DNA of 64,000 nucleotides, taken from contig NZ_SPNJ01000003.1 in the NCBI RefSeq assembly GCF_004563925.1, positions 62,001-126,000 on the forward strand, written 5' to 3'. This document shows positions 60,188 to 64,000 of this stretch, in pieces. Source of the stretch: Herbaspirillum sp. 3R11 (GTDB lineage: Bacteria; Pseudomonadota; Gammaproteobacteria; Burkholderiales; Burkholderiaceae_D). Below the pieces are notes generated by a model. That model was given only the letters and a program-made list of their open reading frames with translations, was not told the DNA's origin and searched no databases. How positions within the stretch are numbered: position 1 is the stretch's first letter; each line of letters opens with the position of its first letter. Position numbers and translations under genes: made by a program.

Positions 60188-60325
60188 GTTGTTCCCCGAT
60201 AGTGATGGGCCGATGCTGCGAGTCGTTGCTGCAGCTTGAAATCGCACCCTTATTTCCCTGGGACAAGAGTCTAACCCAGCCCTTCCCAAAAACAAAGGAT
60301 AACTCGCTTGCGCCGTGCTGCGCAC

Positions 60326-61675
60326 TTATGCGCCGCGCGCATTCGCAAGATCGTATTTCTTGATCTTGTCGTACAGCGTCTTGCGTGGAATGCCGAGTTG
60401 TTCCGCCGCCAGTGCAACGTTGCCGTCGGCTCCCGCCAGCGCATCCTCGATCAGCGTACGTTCATAGGCGTCGAGTTGCTGCGGCAGGCTGGTCATGAGC
60501 GACGACACGGCAACATTGGCGGCGTTGCTGTCCGCCACACCAAGCACCCAGCGATCCGCGAAGTTGCGCAGCTCGCGCACATTGCCGGGCCAGTCGCGTT
60601 GCTGCCATTGCGCCATGAGCGCCGCCGTCCACGCCGGCGCCGTGCGACCGTAGCGGATTGCGGCAGCATGGATGAAATGCGCCAGCAGCAGCGGAATGTC
60701 GTCGCGCCGGTCGCGCAGGCGCGGCAAGTCGATGCTGACCACGCCGATGCGGTAGTACAAGTCTTCGCGGAATGCGCCCTGCGCGCTCAGTTGCAGCAGG
60801 TCTGTCTTGCTGGCGGCGATCACGCGGCAATCGATGGCGATGGACTCATTGCCGCCCAGGCGCTCCAGCCTGCGTTCCTGCAGCACGCGCAACAGCTTGA
60901 CCTGCAAAGCCATCGGCATGCTTTCGATTTCGTCGAGGAACAGCGTGCCGCCGTTGGCGTATTCCAGTTTGCCGATGCGGCGTTTTTGCGCACCGGTGAA
61001 GGCGCCGGCTTCGTGACCGAAGATTTCGCTTTCGAACACGCTCTCCGGCAGTGCGCCGCAATTGATCGCCACGAAGGGCCCCTTGCGTTCGCTGGCGGCG
61101 TGCAACTGGCGCGCCACGACTTCCTTGCCGGCGCCGGTCTGGCCGTTGATGAGAATATCGACCGAAGTCGGGCCGACGCTGCGGATCAACGTACGCACGC
61201 GCTCCATTGCCGCCGACTGACCCACCAGCGCAGGGGTGGCGGGATCGGCCAGCCAGGCTTCGCGCAGGCGACGGTTGTCGAGCACCAGACTGCGCTTCTC
61301 CTGCGCGCGTCGCGCGGTCTCCAGCAGGCGATCGGCGGCGAAGGGCTTCTCGATGAAATCGTAAGCGCCGGCGCGCATCGCTTCCACTGCCATGGCGACG
61401 TCGCCGTGGCCCGTCACCACGATCACCGGCAGGTCGGCGTCGGCGGCCACCGCATGCGCCAGCACTTCCAGGCCCGAGCGTCCCGGCAGCCGCACGTCGG
61501 TCACGACGATGCCGGCGAACCCGGCGTGCAGCAGCGGCAAGGCTTGCTCGGCGTCGGCGCAGGCCTGCACGCTGAATCCGCCCAGTTCCAGCGTCTGCGT
61601 GGTGGCCTTGCGCACGCTTTGTTCGTCTTCAATCAGGATGGCGAATGCGTTGGGTATGTTCAATGATGTCTCCAT
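60326..61675 (-). CDS. dctD: Sigma54-dependent response regulator
   Basis: 449 residues. Receiver domain (AILIEDEQSVRKATTQTLEL, phospho-Asp in GIVVTDVRLPGRSGLEVL, Lys in DFIEKPFAADRLL). AAA+ domain: Walker A INGQTGAGKEVVARQLH, the sigma54-contact motif AGAFTGAQKRRIGKLE, and Walker B GGTLFLDEIESMP. C-terminal Fis HTH: NVALAAEQLGIPRKTLYDKI. Stop-to-start spacing to the sensor gene is 3 nt. DctB/DctD typically activates C4-dicarboxylate uptake; here a transporter lies immediately upstream on the same strand. Confidence 0.88.
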   Translation of the reverse strand: METSLNIPNAFAILIEDEQSVRKATTQTLELGGFSVQACADAEQALPLLHAGFAGIVVTDVRLPGRSGLEVLAHAVAADADLPVIVVTGHGDVAMAVEAMRAGAYDFIEKPFAADRLLETARRAQEKRSLVLDNRRLREAWLADPATPALVGQSAAMERVRTLIRSVGPTSVDILINGQTGAGKEVVARQLHAASERKGPFVAINCGALPESVFESEIFGHEAGAFTGAQKRRIGKLEYANGGTLFLDEIESMPMALQVKLLRVLQERRLERLGGNESIAIDCRVIAASKTDLLQLSAQGAFREDLYYRIGVVSIDLPRLRDRRDDIPLLLAHFIHAAAIRYGRTAPAWTAALMAQWQQRDWPGNVRELRNFADRWVLGVADSNAANVAVSSLMTSLPQQLDAYERTLIEDALAGADGNVALAAEQLGIPRKTLYDKIKKYDLANARGA

Positions 61676-61678
61676 GGA

Positions 61679-63517
61679 TTACAACCCGGGGGCCGGGGCC
61701 GGCAGGCGCACGGTGAATTCGGCGCCGCCTTCGGGCAGATTATGCGCCGACAGGCGGCCGTTCATCGCCTGCACGATCGACGATGAAATCGCCAGTCCCA
61801 ATCCGAGCCCCTTGCCGCTCGGCTTGGTGGTGAAGAATGGTTCGAACAGGTGCGGCGCGACTTCATCGGGAATGCCGGGGCCGCTGTCGCGGATGCGGAT
61901 GACCGCCTCGCCGGCATCGTGTTCGACGATCACCGTCACCCGCTTGTCGGCAACGTATTCAACGGTCTCCACCGCATCGATGGCGTTGCGCAGCAGGTTG
62001 ATCAGCACCTGCTCGGTGCGCACCACGTCACCCATCACCTGCACCGGGCTGCGCACATCGATCTCGATGGCGACGCCCTGCTGATGGAGCTCATTGCGCA
62101 GCAACAGCACCGCGGCCTCGACCGTCTGCGCCACGTCGACCACGGCGATGGCGTCGCCGCTCTTGCGCGCGAAGCCCTTCAGCTGCGCAATGATCTTGCC
62201 CATGTGGGCGCTGGCGCCACTGATGTGTTCGAGGTTTTCTTCCACTTGCGGTAACTGGCCGCGGCGCATGAATTGCACGGCGTTGTCGGCGAAGGCGCGG
62301 ATCGCCGCCAGCGGCTGGTTCAGCTCATGCGTGACGCCCGCCGCCATCTGTCCCAGCATGGCCAGCTTGCCGGCCTGCACCAGTTCGTTCTGCGTCGAGC
62401 GCAGCAGGCTTTCGGTCTGCTGCAGGGTGACGTATTTTCCTTCCAGGGCCTGGTTGGCCACGCGCAGTTCCTGGGTGCGCACGGCGATGGTGGCGTCGAG
62501 CTCCTGCGCGGCGCGGCGCAAGGCATCACGCGATTCCAGGCGCTCCTGCAGGCGTCGTCTGCGCTGATAGATAGCCCATAGAGAAATCGCTGCGATCGCC
62601 ATGATCAGCGCGACCCACATAGACCACAGCATGGCGATGCGGGTGATGCGGGCCTCGGACGGGAACAGCATCAGCTGCCAGCCCTGCTTGTCGATGGCGC
62701 GCACTACATGATCGCCGAAACCGCGCCGCAATTCCTTCGGCATTCCGGCCACCGGCGTGATCGGCTGGTCGGCGTACTGATGCGTGCCGGCCAGCTCTTG
62801 CTGCAGCTTGCCGTCGAGCGGACGCAGGCTATGGTATTTCCATTCGGGCCGGTTGCTCAGGAATACCACACCGCTGTGATCGGCCAGCGTGATCGGGTCT
62901 TCATTGCTGCGCCAGGTGTGCTCGAACTCGGACAGGTCGACCTTGACCGTCATCACGCCGATCGGCTTGCCTTCACCGCGCGGTGCACCGGCCGGATAAA
63001 TCGGCTGGGCCATGAAATAGCCCGGTTCGCTGGAGATATTTCCAATGCCGTAGAAGCGTCCGGAGCCGCCCGCCAGCGCCTCGGCGAAATAGGGCCGGAA
63101 GCCGAAATCGCGGCCGACGAAACTGGTTTCTTCATTCCAGTTGCTGGCCGCCAGCGTCATGCCGCGTGCATCCATCATGTAGATCGCCAGCACCTTCGAC
63201 TGCTTCTGGATCGCTTGCAGACTCAGGTTGAGGCGTTGCACTGCGGCCGCATCGTCGGGCTGATGCAGCACCTGGTCAACGTCGGCCAATGCACCCAGCG
63301 CATACGGCATGATCTCGAACTTGTCGAGGATGGATTGCAGGTCGAGCGCGACGATCTGCAGTTGGCGCTCACCGGCGGCATGCAGATCACTGCGCGCTTT
63401 TTCCGCGGCGACAAAATACGACGCAAAAAAAACCGCCGCCGCGCATAGCGCGACGACGGCGATCAGTATCGGAAATTTGCGGGAAGTCATGGCTGGAGAG
63501 GTGCTCTGAACATACAT
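61679..63517 (-). CDS. dctB: Sensor histidine kinase, DctB type
   Basis: 612 residues. TM1 FPILIAVVALCAAAVFFASY, a large periplasmic double-Cache sensor (about 40-300, with WNEETSFVGRDFGFRPYF and FYGIGNISSEPGYFMAQPIY typical of DctB), and TM2 MLWSMWVALIMAIAAISLWA. After a coiled coil come HisKA with LGQMAAGVTHELNQPLAAIR and HATPase with NLLRNAIDAVETV, IRDSGPGIPDE and GKGLGLGLAIS. Alternative start at 63490. Senses C4-dicarboxylates in relatives. Confidence 0.88.
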   Translation of the reverse strand: MYVQSTSPAMTSRKFPILIAVVALCAAAVFFASYFVAAEKARSDLHAAGERQLQIVALDLQSILDKFEIMPYALGALADVDQVLHQPDDAAAVQRLNLSLQAIQKQSKVLAIYMMDARGMTLAASNWNEETSFVGRDFGFRPYFAEALAGGSGRFYGIGNISSEPGYFMAQPIYPAGAPRGEGKPIGVMTVKVDLSEFEHTWRSNEDPITLADHSGVVFLSNRPEWKYHSLRPLDGKLQQELAGTHQYADQPITPVAGMPKELRRGFGDHVVRAIDKQGWQLMLFPSEARITRIAMLWSMWVALIMAIAAISLWAIYQRRRRLQERLESRDALRRAAQELDATIAVRTQELRVANQALEGKYVTLQQTESLLRSTQNELVQAGKLAMLGQMAAGVTHELNQPLAAIRAFADNAVQFMRRGQLPQVEENLEHISGASAHMGKIIAQLKGFARKSGDAIAVVDVAQTVEAAVLLLRNELHQQGVAIEIDVRSPVQVMGDVVRTEQVLINLLRNAIDAVETVEYVADKRVTVIVEHDAGEAVIRIRDSGPGIPDEVAPHLFEPFFTTKPSGKGLGLGLAISSSIVQAMNGRLSAHNLPEGGAEFTVRLPAPAPGL

Positions 63518-63582
63518 GCCGCCATGATACCCGCTGGCGCGCCCTGCCCTGTCCTTCTCTTCCCCTGCCTCCCGCAAATCCA

Positions 63583-64000
63583 TCAGTCCTCGTCCTTGAG
63601 GTAACCGACCTTGCTCGGATCGCGCATGCGGAACGTGATCAGCAAGGCGATCGCGCACATGATCGAGACGTACCAGTAGAAGTTGGACTCCATGCCGGCC
63701 GCCTTGAACGACAGCGCGACGAACTCGGCCGAGCCGCCGAACAATGCATTGCCGACTGCATACGACAGGCCGACGCACAGCGCGCGCACTTCCGGCGGGA
63801 ACATCTCGGCCTTGATCAGGCCGCTGATCGAGGTGTAGAAGCTAACGATGCACAACGCCAGGATCGCCAGGCCGAAGGCCGCATACGGATCGGTGACGTC
63901 CTTGAGCATGTGCAGGATGGGCACGGTGCACAGAGTACCGAGCACGCCGAAAAACAACATCATGTTGCGGCGGCCGATCTTGTCGGACAGTGCGCCGAAC
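63583..64000 (-). CDS. MHS-family MFS transporter, C-terminal part (5'-truncated by window)
   Basis: The frame runs off the right edge and encodes the last about 139 residues. Near the cut is an MFS A-like loop ([11 protein letters not shown]), followed by helices with [20 protein letters not shown] and [19 protein letters not shown]. These match the proton/alpha-ketoglutarate or shikimate (MHS/KgtP) family. Directly upstream of dctB-dctD on the same strand, so it may be their regulated transporter. Confidence 0.82.
   Translation of the reverse strand, partial: FGALSDKIGRRNMMLFFGVLGTLCTVPILHMLKDVTDPYAAFGLAILALCIVSFYTSISGLIKAEMFPPEVRALCVGLSYAVGNALFGGSAEFVALSFKAAGMESNFYWYVSIMCAIALLITFRMRDPSKVGYLKDED

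Overview
The window is GC-rich (roughly 60-65%), densely packed chromosomal DNA of a Gram-negative betaproteobacterium. The protein sequences look most like the Oxalobacteraceae (Herbaspirillum-like) of the Burkholderiales. Clues are the ParC tail, an Omp_C-type porin, DctA/DctBD, many LysR regulators, and lignin/phthalate-type aromatic catabolism genes. The genus is inferred from sequence style and was not tested by a search.

Layout: 1-8.7 kb holds the end of parC, a Bcr/CflA-type efflux pump, an epoxide-hydrolase-like secreted hydrolase, a divergent MarR/siderophore-interacting-protein pair, a NarL-type two-component system and a second MFS pump. 9.1-16.7 kb is an aromatic-acid module: ligK, ligJ, porin, dctA, a dihydroxyphthalate-decarboxylase-like gene and an amidohydrolase, all on the minus strand. 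It is divergent from an unusual LysR regulator with two helix-turn-helix domains. 16.7-27.1 kb carries a small heat-shock gene with a heat-shock-like promoter, a LysR/tautomerase pair, a metallo-beta-lactamase-fold lipoprotein, a RidA-aminotransferase-cupin operon, two amino-acid/metabolite exporters and a PLP-lyase operon divergent from a MocR regulator.

27.2-42.6 kb is the most distinctive part. It is a six-gene minus-strand type I secretion locus: TolC, a MotB/OmpA-like protein, HlyD, a MotA/TolQ-like channel with a long coiled-coil tail, an ABC exporter, and a 2650-residue adhesin with about 31 RTX-like repeats. This gene content parallels the Salmonella SPI-4 sii locus, in which a proton-channel pair controls a giant type I-secreted adhesin. 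Gene order and the adhesin differ from SPI-4.

42.7-51.0 kb is mostly housekeeping: htpG with a sigma32-like promoter, FUSC, GNAT, a glycine-zipper lipoprotein, an Mpo1-like protein, an SDR, a hypoxanthine/uracil-DNA glycosylase, a ParA-like ATPase, a spermidine-synthase-like protein and tRNA-Lys(CTT). 51.01-56.57 kb is a degraded integrative element inserted in that tRNA. It is bounded by perfect 62-bp direct repeats and carries a frameshifted integrase, phage-type small genes, a GumN/TraB-like gene and two similar two-TM proteins. 56.6-64 kb holds small secreted proteins, a thiopurine-methyltransferase-like gene, a dienelactone-hydrolase-like protein, and dctB-dctD next to the end of an MHS-family transporter.
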